Source: Nematostella vectensis (lineage: Eukaryota > Cnidaria > Anthozoa > Actiniaria > Edwardsiidae). From it: a stretch of DNA of 64,000 bases. Below are positions 36,701 to 50,400 of the stretch, piece after piece. Made by a program: the position numbers and the translations under genes. The stretch is from NCBI RefSeq assembly GCF_932526225.1, contig NC_064044.1:1867001-1931000 (forward strand), written 5' to 3'. The notes beneath the pieces are model-generated. The model was not told the origin of the DNA, made no database searches, and saw only the letters and a list, made by a program, of their open reading frames with translations. Within the stretch, counting starts at the first letter, position 1, and each line of letters starts with the position of its first letter.

Positions 36701-38615
36701 CCTTGGATAACTTGATTAAGTAGATTCTAACATAGAGCATAGCGCTCGATAGATTGATATACCTTTTTTTCCGAGTATACTGTTTTATTTTTCCTAATGT
36801 TTCTTTTTGGAATTTACATTCGGAAACAAAAATTATCGATTGTAAGCTTTTGTGGGTTACACTCGTACAACAAATTCCCGAATGTAACCCTGACGCTTTT
36901 CCCGAATGTAACCTCCAGCCCGATGGTGGTGACTTTGCATGGGATTGTTTACGATACCAATAGTATTAAAAGTAATTTTTATTACAATTCCCTTCAGCAA
37001 TGCCACGTTAGTCTTTCGTTGCGGGCACTTGACTACTAACGCAGCGACCCGGGTTCGATTCCCGCTGATAAACTTTTTTTTTTCTTTATTATTATTTTTT
37101 TTAAATATCGATACTTAATTATACTGTTCTTGGTGTGTCATGACATAAAAAGAAGGTATAGGGACATTTTATGTACTCTCGGCATCTTTGATGTGCTCAT
37201 GCTTTGTTCAGGATCCTGTACATATTTTATGCACACAAGAACTAACTAGATTCCTTGGATAACTTGATTAAGTAGATTCTAACATAGAGCATAGCGCTCG
37301 ATAGATTGATATACCTTTTTTTCCGAGTATACTGTTTCATTTTTCCTAATGTTACTTTTTGGAATTTACATTCGGAAAAAAAATTATCGATTATAACCTT
37401 TTGGAGGTTACACTCGTAAAACAAATTCCCGAATGTAACCCTGAAGCTTTTCCCGAATGTAACCTCCAGCCCGATGGTGGTGACTTTGCTTGGGATAGTT
37501 TACGATACCAATAGTATTAAAAGTAATTTTCATTACAATTCTATTCAGCAATGCCACGTTAGTCTTTCGTTGCGGGCACTTGACTACTAACGCAGCTACC
37601 CGGGTTCGATTCCCGCTGATAGCCTATTTTTTTTCTTAATTTTTATTTTTTTTAATATCGATACTTAATTATACTGTTCTTGGTGTGTCATGACATAAAA
37701 AGAAGGTATAGGGACATTTTTATGTATTCTCAGCATCTTTGATGTGCTCATGCTTTGTTCAGGATCCTGTACATATTTTTGCACACAAGAACTAACTAGA
37801 TTCCTTGGATAACTTGATTAAGTAGATTCTAACATAGAGCATAGCGCTCGATAGATTGATATACCTTTTTTCCCGAGTATACTGTTTTATTTTTCCTAAT
37901 GTTACTTTTTCGGAATTTACATTCGGAAAAAAAATTATCGATTGTAATCTTTTGAAGGTTACACTCGTACAACAAATTCCCGAATGTAACCCTGAAGCTT
38001 TTCCCGAATGTAACCTCCAGCCCGATGGTGGTGACTTTGCATGGGATTGTTTACGATACCAATAGTATTAAAAGTAATTTTTATTACAATTCCCTTCAGC
38101 AATGCCACGTTAGTCTTTCGTTGCGGGCACTTGACTACTAACGCAGCGACCCGGGTTCGATTCCCGCTGATAGCCTATTTTTTTTCTTTATTATTCTTTT
38201 TTTTAAATATCGATACTTAATTATACTGTTCTTAATGTGTCATGACATAAAAAGAAGGTATAGGGACATTTTATGTACTCTCAGCATCTTTGATGTGCTC
38301 ATGCTTTGTTCAGGATCCTGTACATATTTTATGCACACAAGAACTAACTAGATTCCTTGGATAACTTGATTAAGTAGATTCTAACATAGAGCATAGCGCT
38401 CGATAGATTGATATACCTTTTTTTCCGAGTGTACTGTTTCATTTTTCCTAATGTTACTTTTTGGAATTTACATTCGGAAAAAAAATTATCGATTATAACC
38501 TTTTGGAGGTTACACTCGTAAAACAAATTCCCGAATGTAACCCTGAAGCTTTTCCCGAATGTAACCTCCAGTCCGATGGTGACTTTGCTTGGGATAGTTT
38601 ACGATACCAATAGTA
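33563..38615 (+). repeat. About 5.05-kb higher-order repeat, copy 1
   Basis: Landmarks are 33924, 34468, 35012, 35561, 36110, 36659, 37211, 37762 and 38313. All but 34468 have partners in copy 2, with offsets of 5053, then 4510-4511, then 5061-5062. Shared markers include ACACGAGAAC, GACTGCTTGGG (a 2-bp deletion), TTCCAGAATTTAAC, GAAGATTTTCCC, GATTCCAATAG, CAGCCACCC and ACATATTTTTGCAC. The monomer at 34468 (GAAAAAGAATTATCG) is absent from copy 2 but has a close match at 51614. Confidence 0.8.
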
Positions 38616-38730
38616 TTTTGGAGGTTACACTCGTAAAACAAATTCCCGAATGTAACCCTGAAGCATTTCCCGAATGTAACCTCCAGTCCGATGGTGACTT
38701 TGCTTGGGATAGTTTACGATACCAATAGTA
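38501..38730 (+). repeat. 115-bp internal duplication inside a monomer (site 3)
   Basis: The copies are at 38501-38615 and 38616-38730. The junction is identical to sites 1 and 2, but the left copy sits in a different monomer background (ATTATAACC) and the flank reads TTTTCATTGCA. It marks the join between the two 5-kb units and probably arrived with the second unit's left end. Confidence 0.9.
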
Positions 38731-41700
38731 TTAAAAGTAATTTTCATTGCAATTCCCTTCAGCAATGCCACGTTAGTCTTTCGTTGCGGGCACTTGACTA
38801 CTAACGCAGCTACCCGGGTTCGATTACCGCTGATAGCCTATTTTTATTTCTTTATTCTTTTTTTTTTAAATATCGATACTCAATTATACTGTTCTTGGTG
38901 TGTCATGACATAAAAAGAAGGTATAGGGACATTTTTATGTACTCTCAGCATCTTTGATGTGCTCATGCTTTGTTCAGGATCCTGTACATATTTTATGCAC
39001 ACGAGAACTAACTAGATTCCTTGGATAACTTGATTAAGTAGATTCTAACATAGAGCATAGCGCTCGATAGATTGATATACCTTTTTTTCCGAGTATACTG
39101 TTTTATTTTTCCTAATGTTACTTTTTCGGAATTTACATTCGGAAAAAAAATTATCGATTGTAACCTTTTGGAGGTTACACTCGTAAAACAAATTCCCGAA
39201 TGTAACCCTGAAGCTTTTCCCGAATGTAACCTCCAGTCCGATGGTGACTTTGCTTGGGATAGTTTACGATACCAATAGTATTAAAAGTAATTTTCATTAC
39301 AATTCCCTTCAGCAATGCCACGTTAGTCTTTCGTTGCGGGCACTTGACTACTAACGCAGCGACCCGGGTTTGATTCCCGCTGATAGCCTTTTTTTTTCTT
39401 AATTTTTTTTTTAAATACCGATACTTAATTATACTGTTCTTGTTGTGTCATAACATAAAAAGAAGGTATAGGGACATTTTTATGTACTCTCAGCATCTCT
39501 GATGTGCTCATGCTTTGTTCAGGATCCTGTACATATTTTATGCACACAAGAACTAACTAGATTCCTTGGATAACTTGATTAAGTAGATTCTAACATAGAG
39601 CATAGCGTTCGATAGATTGATATACCTTTTTTTCCGAGTATACTGTTTTATTTTTCCTAATGTTACTTTTTCGGAATTTACATTCGGAAAAAAAATTATC
39701 GATTGTAATCTTTTGAAGGTTACACTCGTAAAACAAATTCCCGAATGTAACCCTGAAGCTTTTCCCGAATGTAACCTCCAGTCCGATGGTGACTGCTTGG
39801 GATAGTTTACGATACCAATAGTATTAAAAGTAATTTTCATTACAATTCCCTTCAGCAATGCCACGTTAGTCTTTCGTTGCGGGCACTTGACTACTAACGC
39901 AGCTACCCGGGTTCGATTCCCGCTTATAGCCTATTTTTTTTCTTTATTCTCTTTTTTTTTTTAAATATCGATACTCAATTATACTGTTCTTGGTGTGTCA
40001 TGACATAAAAAGAAGGTATAGGGACATTTTTATGTACTCTCAGCATCTTTGATGTGCTCATGCTTTGTTCAGGATCCTGTACATATTTTATGCACACAAG
40101 AACTAACTACATTCCTTGGATAACTTGATTAAGTAGATTCTAACATAGAGCATAGCGCTCGATAGATTGAAATACCTTTTTTTCCGAGTATACTGTTTTA
40201 TTTTTCCTAATGTTACTTTTTGGAATTTACATTCGGAAAAATAATTATCGATTGTAACCTTTTGGAGGTTACACTCGTAAAACAAATTCCCGAATGTAAC
40301 CCTGAAGCTTTTCCAGAATTTAACCTCCAGTCCGATGGTGACTTTGCTTGGGATAGTTTACGATACCAATAGTATTAAAAGTAATTTTCATTACAATTCC
40401 CTTAAGCAATGCCACGTTAGTCTTTCGTTGCGAGCACTTGACTACTAACGCAGCGACCCGGGTTCGATTCCCGCTGATAGCCTATTTTTTTTTTTCTTTA
40501 TTATTTTTTTTTAATTATCGATACTTAATTATACTGTTCTTGGTGTGTCATGACATAAAAAGAAGGTATAGGGACATTTTTATGTACTCTCAGCATCTTT
40601 GATGTGCTCATGCTTTGTTCAGGATCCTGTACATATTTTATGCACACAAGAACTAACTAGATACCTTGGATAACTTGATTAAGTAGATTCTAACATAGAG
40701 CATAGCGCTCGATAGATTGATATACCTTTTTTTCCGAGTATACTGTTTTATTTTTCCTAATGTTACTTTTTGGAATTTACATTCGGAAAAAAAAAATTAT
40801 CGATTGTAAGCTTTTGTGGGTTACACTCGTACAACAAATTCACGAATGTAACCCTGAAGCTTTTCCCGAATGTAACCTCCAGTCCAATGGTGACTTTGCT
40901 TGGGATAGTTTACGATACCAATAGTATTAAAAGTAATTTTCATTACAAATCCCTTCAGCAATGCCACGTTAGTCTTTCGTTGCGAGCACTTGACTACTAA
41001 CGCAGCGACCCGGGTTCGATTCCCGCTGATAGCATATTTTTTTTTCTTTATTTTTTTTTTTTAAATATCGATACTTAATTATACTGTTCTTGGTGTGTCA
41101 TGACATAAAAAGAAGGTATAGGGACATTTTTATGTACTCTCAGCATCTTTGATGTGCTCATGCTTTGTTCAGGATCCTGTACATATTTTATGCACACAAG
41201 AACTAACTAGATTCCTTGGATAACTTGATTAAGTAGATTCTAACATAGAGCATAGCGCTCGATAGATTGATATACCTTTTTTTCCGAGTATACTGTTTTA
41301 TTTTTCCTAATGTTACTTTTTCGGAATTTACATTCGGAAAAAAAAATATCGATTGTAACCTTTTGGAGGTTACACTCGTAAAACAAATTCCCGAATGTAA
41401 CCCTGAAGATTTTCCCGAATGTAACCTCCAGTCCGATGGTGACTTTGCTTGGGATAGTTTACGATTCCAATAGTATTAAAAGTAATTTTCATTACAATTC
41501 CCTTCAGCAATGCCACGTTAGTCTTTCGTTGCGGGCACTTGACTACTAACGCAGCCACCCGGGCTCGATTCCCACTGATAGCCTATTTTTTTTCTTTATT
41601 CTTTTTTTTTAAATATCGATACTTAATTATACTGTTCTTGGTGTGTCATGATATAAAAAGAAGGTATAGGGACATTTTTATGTACTCTTAGCATCTTTGA

Positions 41701-43632
41701 TGTGCTCATGCTTTGTTCAGGATCCTGTACATATTTTATGCACAAAAGAACTAACTACATTCCTTGGATAACTTGATTAAGTAGATTCTAACATAGAGCA
41801 TAGCGCTCGATAGATTGATATACCTTTTTTTCCGAGTATACTGTTTTATTTTTCCTAATGTTTCTTTTTGGAATTTACATTCGGAAACAAAAATTATCGA
41901 TTGTAAGCTTTTGTGGGTTACACTCGTACAACAAATTCCCGAATGTAACCCTGACGCTTTTCCCGAATGTAACCTCCAGCCCGATGGTGGTGACTTTGCA
42001 TGGGATTGTTTACGATACCAATAGTATTAAAAGTAATTTTTATTACAATTCCCTTCAGCAATGCCACGTTAGTCTTTCGTTGCGGGCACTTGACTACTAA
42101 CGCAGCGACCCGGGTTCGATTCCCGCTGATAAACTTTTTTTTTTCTTTATTATTATTTTTTTTAAATATCGATACTTAATTATACTGTTCTTGGTGTGTC
42201 ATGACATAAAAAGAAGGTATAGGGACATTTTATGTACTCTCAGCATCTTTGATGTGCTCATGCTTTGTTCAGGATCCTGTACATATTTTATGCACACAAG
42301 AACTAACTAGATTCCTTGGATAACTTGATTAAGTAGATTCTAACATAGAGCATAGCGCTCGATAGATTGATATACCTTTTTTTCCGAGTATACTGTTTCA
42401 TTTTTCATAATGTTACTTTTTGGAATTTACATTCGGAAAAAAAATTATCGATTATAACCTTTTGGAGGTTACACTCGTAAAACAAATTCCCGAATGTAAC
42501 CCTGAAGCTTTTCCCGAATGTAACCTCCAGCCCGATGGTGGTGACTTTGCTTGGGATAGTTTACGATACCAATAGTATTAAAAGTAATTTTCATTACAAT
42601 TCTATTCAGCAATGCCACGTTAGTCTTTCGTTGCGGGCACTTGACTACTAACGCAGCTACCCGGGTTCGATTCCCGCTGATAGCCTATTTTTTTTCTTAA
42701 TTTTTATTTTTTTTAATATCGATACTTAATTATACTGTTCTTGGTGTGTCATGACATAAAAAGAAGGTATAGGGACATTTTTATGTATTCTCAGCATCTT
42801 TGATGTGCTCATGCTTTGTTCAGGATCCTGTACATATTTTTGCACACAAGAACTAACTAGATTCCTTGGATAACTTGATTAAGTAGATTCTAACATAGAG
42901 CATAGCGCTCGATAGATTGATATACCTTTTTTCCCGAGTATACTGTTTTATTTTTCCTAATGTTACTTTTTCGGAATTTACATTCGGAAAAAAAATTATC
43001 GATTGTAATCTTTTGAAGGTTACACTCGTACAACAAATTCCCGAATGTAACCCTGAAGCTTTTCCCGAATGTAACCTCCAGCCCGATGGTGGTGACTTTG
43101 CATGGGATTGTTTACGATACCAATAGTATTAAAAGTAATTTTTATTACAATTCCCTTCAGCAATGCCACGTTAGTCTTTCGTTGCGGGCACTTGACTACT
43201 AACGCAGCGACCCGGGTTCGATTCCCGCTGATAGCCTTTTTTTTTTCTTTATTATTCTTTTTTTTAAATATCGATACTTAATTATACTGTTCTTAATGTG
43301 TCATGACATAAAAAGAAGGTATAGGGACATTTTATGTACTCTCAGCATCTTTGATGTGCTCATGCTTTGTTCAGGATCCTGTACATATTTTATGCACACA
43401 AGAACTAACTAGATTCCTTGGATAACTTGATTAAGTAGATTCTAACATAGAGCATAGCGCTCGATAGATTGATATACCTTTTTTTCCGAGTGTACTGTTT
43501 CATTTTTCCTAATGTTACTTTTTGGAATTTACATTCGGAAAAAAAATTATCGATTATAACCTTTTGGAGGTTACACTCGTAAAACAAATTCCCGAATGTA
43601 ACCCTGAAGCTTTTCCCGAATGTAACCTCCAG
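38616..43632 (+). repeat. About 5.05-kb higher-order repeat, copy 2
   Basis: Landmarks are 38977, 39522, 40072, 40622, 41172, 41720, 42272, 42823 and 43374. This copy lacks the partner of 34468 but has an extra monomer at 40622 (GTAAGCTTTTGTGGG, ATTACAAATCC), so the two units keep nearly equal length. A damaged B box, GGCTCGATTCC, occurs near 41564. The match ends where this copy reads AGCCCGATGGTGG and copy 1 reads AGTCCGATGGTGAC. Confidence 0.8.
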
Positions 43633-46600
43633 CCCGATGGTGGTGACTTTGCTTGGGATAGTTTACGATACCAATAGTATTAAAAGTAATTTTCATTACA
43701 ATTCTATTCAGCAATGCCACGTTAGTCTTTCGTTGCGGGCACTTGACTACTAACGCAGCTACCCGGGTTCGATTCCCGCTGATAGCCTATTTTTTTTCTT
43801 AATTTTTATTTTTTTTAATATCGATACTTAATTATACTGTTCTTGGTGTGTCATGACATAAAAAGAAGGTATAGGGACATTTTTATGTATTCTCAGCATC
43901 TTTGATGTGCTCATGCTTTGTTCAGGATCCTGTACATATTTTTGCACACAAGAACTAACTAGATTCCTTGGATAACTTGATTAAGTAGATTCTAACATAG
44001 AGCATAGCGCTCGATAGATTGATATACCTTTTTTTCCGAGTATACTGTTTTATTTTTCCTAATGTTACTTTTTCGGAATTTACATTCGGAAAAAAAATTA
44101 TCGATTGTAATCTTTTGAAGGTTACACTCGTAAAACAAATTCCCGAATGTAACCCTGAAGCTTTTCCCGAATGTAACCTCCAGCCCGATGGTGGTGACTT
44201 TGCTTGGGATAGTTTACGATACCAATAGTATTAAAAGTAATTTTCATTACAATTCTATTCAGCAATGCCACGTTAGTCTTTCGTTGCGGGTACTTGACTA
44301 CTAACGCAGCTACCCGGGTTCGATTCCCGCTGATAGCCTATTTTTTTTCTTAATTTTTATTTTTTTTAATATCGATACTTAATTATACTGTTCTTGGTGT
44401 GTCATGACATAAAAAGAAGGTATAGGGACATTTTTATGTATTCTCAGCATCTTTGATGTGCTCATGCTTTGTTCAGGATCCTGTACATATTTTTGCACAC
44501 AAGAACTAACTAGATTCCTTGGATAACTTGATTAAGTAGATTCTAACATAGAGCATAGCGCTCGATAGATTGATATACCTTTTTTTCCGAGTATACTGTT
44601 TTATTTTTCCTAATGTTACTTTTTCGGAATTTACATTCGGAAAAAAAATTATCGATTGTAATCTTTTGAAGGTTACACTCGTAAAACAAATTCCCGAATG
44701 TAACCCTGAAGCTTTTCCCGAATGTAACCTCCAGTCCGATGGTGACTGCTTGGGATAGTTTACGATACCAATAGTATTAAAAGTAATTTTCATTACAATT
44801 CCCTTCAGCAATGCCACCTTAGTCTTTCGTTGCGGGCACTTGACTACTAACGCAGCGACCCGGGTTCGATTCCCGCTTATAGCCTATTTTTTTTTCTTTA
44901 TTCTCTTTTTTTTTTTAAATATCGATACTCAATTATACTGTTCTTGGTGTGTCATTACATAAAAAGAAGGTATTGGGACATTTTTATGTACTCTCAGCAT
45001 CTTTGATGTGCTCATGCTTTGTTCAGGATCCTGTACATATTTTATGCACACAAGAACTAACTACATTCCTTGGATAACTTGATTAAGTAGATTCTAACAT
45101 AGAGCATAGCGCTCGATAGATTGAAATACCTTTTTTTCCGAGTATACTGTTTTATTTTTCCTAATGTTACTTTTTGGAATTTACATTCGGAAAAATAATT
45201 ATCGATTGTAACCTTTTTGGAGGTTACACTCGTAAAACAAATTCCCGAATGTAACCCTGAAGCTTTTCCCGAATGTAACCTCCAGTCCGATGGTGACTTT
45301 GCTTGGGATAGTTTACGATACCAATAGTATTAAAAGTAATTTTCATTACAATTCCCTTCAGCAATGCCACGTTAGTCTTTCGTTGCGAGCACTTGACTAC
45401 TAACGCAGCGACCCGGGTTCGATTCCCGCTGATAGCCTATTTTTTTTTTCTTTATTATTTTTTTTTAAATATCGATACTTAATTATACTGTTCTTGGTGT
45501 GTCATGACATAAAAAGAAGGTATAGGGACATTTTTATGTACTCTCAGCATCTTTGATGTGCTCATGCTTTGTTCAGGATCCTGTACATATTTTATGCACA
45601 CAAGAACTAACTAGATTCCTTGGATAACTTGATTAAGTAGATTCTAACATAGAGCATAGCGCTCGATAGATTGATATACCTTTTTTCCGAGTATACTGTT
45701 TTATTTTTCCTAATGTTACTTTTTCGGAATTTACATTCGGAAAAAAAATTATCGATTGTAACCTTTTGGAGGTTACACTCGTAAAACAAATTCCCGAATG
45801 TAACCCTGAAGCTTTTCCCGAATGTAACCTCCAGTCCGATGGTGACTGCTTGGGATAGTTTACGATACCAATAGTATTAAAAGTAATTTTCATTACAATT
45901 CCCTTCAGCAATGCCACGTTAGTCTTTCGTTGCGGGCACTTGACTACTAACGCAGCGACCCGGGTTCGATTCCCGCTTATAGCCTATTTTTTTTCTTTAT
46001 TCTCTTTTTTTTTTTAAATATCGATACTCAATTATACTGTTCTTGGTGTGTCATGACATAAAAAGAAGGTATAGGGACATTTTTATGTACTCTCAGCATC
46101 TTTTATGTGCTCATGCTTTGTTCAGGATCCTGTACATATTTTATGCACACAAGAACTAACTACATTCCTTGGATAACTTGATTAAGTAGATTCTAACATA
46201 GAGCATAGCGCTCGATAGATTGAAATACCTTTTTTTCCGAGTATACTGTTTTATTTTTCCTAATGTTACTTTTTGGAATTTACATTCGGAAAAATAATTA
46301 TCGATTGTAACCTTTTTGGAGGTTACACTCGTAAAACAAATTCCCGAATGTAACCCTGAAGCTTTTCCCGAATGTAACCTCCAGTGCGATGGTGACTTTG
46401 CTTGGGATAGTTTACGATACCAATAGTATTAAAAGTAATTTTCATTACAATTCCCTTCAGCAATGCCACGTTAGTCTTTCGTTGCGGGCACTTGACTACT
46501 AACGCAGCGACCCGGGTTTTATTCCCGCTGATAGCATATTTTTTTTCTTTATTTTTATTTTTTTAAATACCGATACTTAATTATACTTTTCTTGTTGTGT

Positions 46601-47440
46601 CATAACATAAAAAGAAGGTATAGGGACATTTTTATGAACTCTCAGCATCTCTGATGTGCTCATGCTTTGTTCAGGATCCTGTACATATTTTATGCACACA
46701 AGAACTAACTAGATTCCTTGAATAACTTGATTAAGTAGATTCTAACATAGAGCATAGCGCTCGATAGATTGATATACCTTTTTTTCCGAGTATACTGTTT
46801 TATTTTTCCTAATGTTACTTTTTCGGAATTTACATTCGGAAAAAAAATTATCGATTGTAACCTTTTGGAGGTTACACTCGTAAAACAAATTCCCGAATGT
46901 AACCCTGAAGCTTTTCCCGAATGTAACCTCCAGTCCGATGGTGACTGCTTGGGATAGTTTACGATACCAATAGTATTAAAAGTAATTTTCATTACAATTC
47001 CCTTCAGCAATGCCACGTTAGTCTTTCGTTGCGGGCACTTGACTACTAACGCAGCGACCCGGGTTCGATTCCCGCTTATAGCCTATTTTTTTCTTTATTC
47101 TCTTTTTTTTTTAAATATCGATACTCAATTATACTGTTCTTGGTGTGTCATGACATAAAAAGAAGGTATAGGGACATTTTTATGTACTCTCAGCATCTTT
47201 GATGTGCTCATGCTTTGTTCAGGATCCTGTACATATTTTATGCACACAAGAACTAACTACATTCCTTGGATAACTTGATTAAGTAGATTCTAACATAGAG
47301 CATAGCGCTCGATAGATTGAAATACCTTTTTTTCCGAGTATACTGTTTTATTTTTCCTAATGTTACTTTTTGGAATTTACATTCGGAAAAATAATTATCG
47401 ATTGTAACCTTTTTGGAGGTTACACTCGTAAAACAAATTC
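43633..47440 (+). repeat. Dimeric higher-order repeat, about 1.1 kb
   Basis: Landmarks are 43925, 44476, 45026, 45576, 46125, 46674 and 47222. From 44476 two kinds alternate. One has TTTTTCGGAAT and GACTGCTTGGG (44476, 45576, 46674). The other has CATTCC, GAAATACC and CCTTTTTGGAGG (45026, 46125, 47222). The GACTGC markers at 44744, 45844 and 46943 are 1100 and 1099 bp apart. The tRNA-like module near 46466 has a B box broken to GGTTTTATTCC. The monomer at 43925 still resembles 37762 and 42823. Confidence 0.75.
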
Positions 47441-50400
47441 CCGTATGTAACCCTGAAGCTTTTCCCGAATGTAACCTCCAGTCCGATGGTGACTTTGCTT
47501 GGGATAGTTTACGATACCAATAGTATTAAAAGTAATTTTCATTACAATTCCCTTCAGCAATGCCACGTTAGTCTTTGGTTGCGAGCACTTGACTACTAAC
47601 GCAGCGACCCGGGTTCGATTCCCGCTGATAGCCTATTTTTTTTTCTTTATTATTTTTTTTTAAATATCGATACTTAATTATACTGTTCTTGGTGTGTCAT
47701 GACATAAAAAGAAGGTATAGGGACATTTTTATGTACTCTCAGCATCTTTGATGTGCTCATGCTTTGTTCAGGATCCTGTACATATTTTATGCACACAAGA
47801 ACTAACTAGATACCTTGGATAACTTGATTAAGTAGATTCTAACATAGAGCATAGCGCTCAATAGATTGATATACCTTTTTTTCCGAGTATACTGTTTTAT
47901 TTTTCCTAATGTTACTTTTTGGAATTTACATTCGGAAAAATAATTATCGATTGTAACCTTTTTGGAGGTTACACTCGTAAAACAAATTCCCGAATGTAAC
48001 CCTGAAGCTTTTCCCGAATGTAACCTCCAGTCCGATGGTGACTTTGCTTGGGATAGTTTAAGATACCAATAGTATTAAAAGTAATTTTTATTACAATTCC
48101 CTTCAGCAATGCCACGTTAGTCTTTCGTTGCGAGCACTTGACTACTAACGCAGCGACCCGGGTTCGATTCCCGCTGATAGCCTATTTTTTTTTTCTTTAT
48201 TATTTTTTTTTAAATATCGATACTTAATTATACTGTTCTTGGTGTGTCATGACATAAAAAGAAGGTATAGGGACATTTTTATGTACTCTCAGCATCTTTG
48301 ATGTGCTCATGCTTTGTTCAGGATCCTGTACATATTTTATGCACACAAGAACTAACTAGATACCTTGGATAACTTGATTAAGTAGATTCTAACATAGAGC
48401 ATAGCGCTCGATAGATTGATATACCTTTTTTTCCGAGTATACTGTTTTATTTTTCCTAATGTTACTTTTTCGGAATTTACATTTGGAAAAAAAATTATCG
48501 ATTGTAACCTTTTGGAGGTTACACTCGTAAAACAAATTCCCGAATGTAACCCTGAAGCTTTTCCCGAATGTAACCTCCAGTCCGATGGTGACTTTGCTTG
48601 GGATAGTTTACGATACCAATAGTATTAAAAGTAATTTCCATTACAATTCCCTTCAGCAATGCCACGTTAGTCTTTCGTTGCGGGCACTTGACTACTAACG
48701 CAGCTACCCGGGTTCGATTCCCGCTGATAGCCTATTTTTTTTTTCTTTATTCTTTTTTTTTTAAATATCGATACTTAATTATACTGTTCTTGGTGTGTCA
48801 TGACATAAAAAGAAGGTATAGGGACATTTTTATGTACTCTTAGCATCTTTGATGTGCTCATGCTTTGTTCAGGATCCTGTACATATTTTATGCACACAAG
48901 AACTAACTACATTCCTTGGATAACTTGATTAAGTAGATTCTAACATAGAGCATAGCGCTCGATAGATTGATATACCTTTTTTTCCGAGTATACTGTTTTA
49001 TTTTTCCTAATGTTACTTTTTGGAATTTACATTCGGAAAAAAAAATTATCGATTGTAAGCTTTTGTGGGTTACACTCGTACAACAAATTCCCGAATGTAA
49101 CCCTGAAGCTTTTCCCGAATGTAACCTCCAGCCCGATGGTGGTGACTTTGCATGGGATAGTTTACGATACCAATAGTATTAAAAGTAATTTTCATTACAA
49201 TTCTATTCAGCAATGCCACGTTAGTCTTTCGTTGCGGGCACTTGACTACTAACGCAGCGACCCGGGTTCGATTCCCGCTGATAACCTATTTTTTTTTTCT
49301 TTATTATTTTTTTTTTTTAAATATCGATACTTAATTATACTGTTCTTGGTGTGTCATGACATAAAAAGAAGGTATAGGGACATTTTTATGTACTCTCAGC
49401 ATCTTTGATGTGCTCATGCTTTGTTCAGGATCCTGTACATATTTTATGCACACAAGAACTAACTACATTCCTTGGATAACTTGATTAAGTAGATTCTAAC
49501 ATAGAGCATAGCGCTCGATAGATTGAAATACCTTTTTTTCCGAGTATACTGTTTTATTTTTCCTAATGTTACTTTTTGGAATTTACATTCGGAAAACAAA
49601 TTATCGATTATAACCTGTTGGAGGTTACACTCGTAAAACAAATTCCCGAATGTAACCCTGAAGCTTTTCCCGAATGTAACCTCCAGTCCGATGGTGACCT
49701 TGCTTGGGATAGTTTACGATACCAATAGTATTAAAAGTAATTTTCATTACAATTCCCTTCAGCAATGCCACGTTAGTCTTTCGTTGCGGGTACTTGACTA
49801 CTAACGCAGCTACCCGGGTTCGATTCCCGCTGATAGCCTATTTTTTTTTTCTTTATTATTTTTTTTTAAATATCGATACTTAATTATACTGTTCTTGGTG
49901 TGTCATGACATAAAAAGAAGGTATAGGGACATTTTTATGTACTCTCAGCATCTTTGATGTGCTCATGCTTTGTTCAGGATCCTGTACATATTTTATGCAC
50001 ACAAGAACTAACTACATTCCTTGGATAACTTGATTAAGTAGATTCTAACATAGAGCATAGCGCTCGATAGATTGAAATACCTTTTTTTCCGAGTATACTG
50101 TTTTATTTTTCCTAATGTTACTTTTTGGAATTTACATTCGGAAAAATAATTATCGATTGTAACCTTTTGGAGGTTACACTCGTAAAACAAATTCCCGAAT
50201 GTAACCCTGAAGCTTTTCCCGAATGTAACCTCCAGTCCGATGGTGACTTTGCTTGGGATAGTTTACGATACCAATAGTATTAAAAGTAATTTTCATTACA
50301 ATTCCCTTCAGCAATGCCACGTTAGTCTTTCGTTGCGAGCACTTGACTACTAACGCAGCGACCCGGGTTCGATTCCCGCTAATAGCCTATTTTTTTTTTC

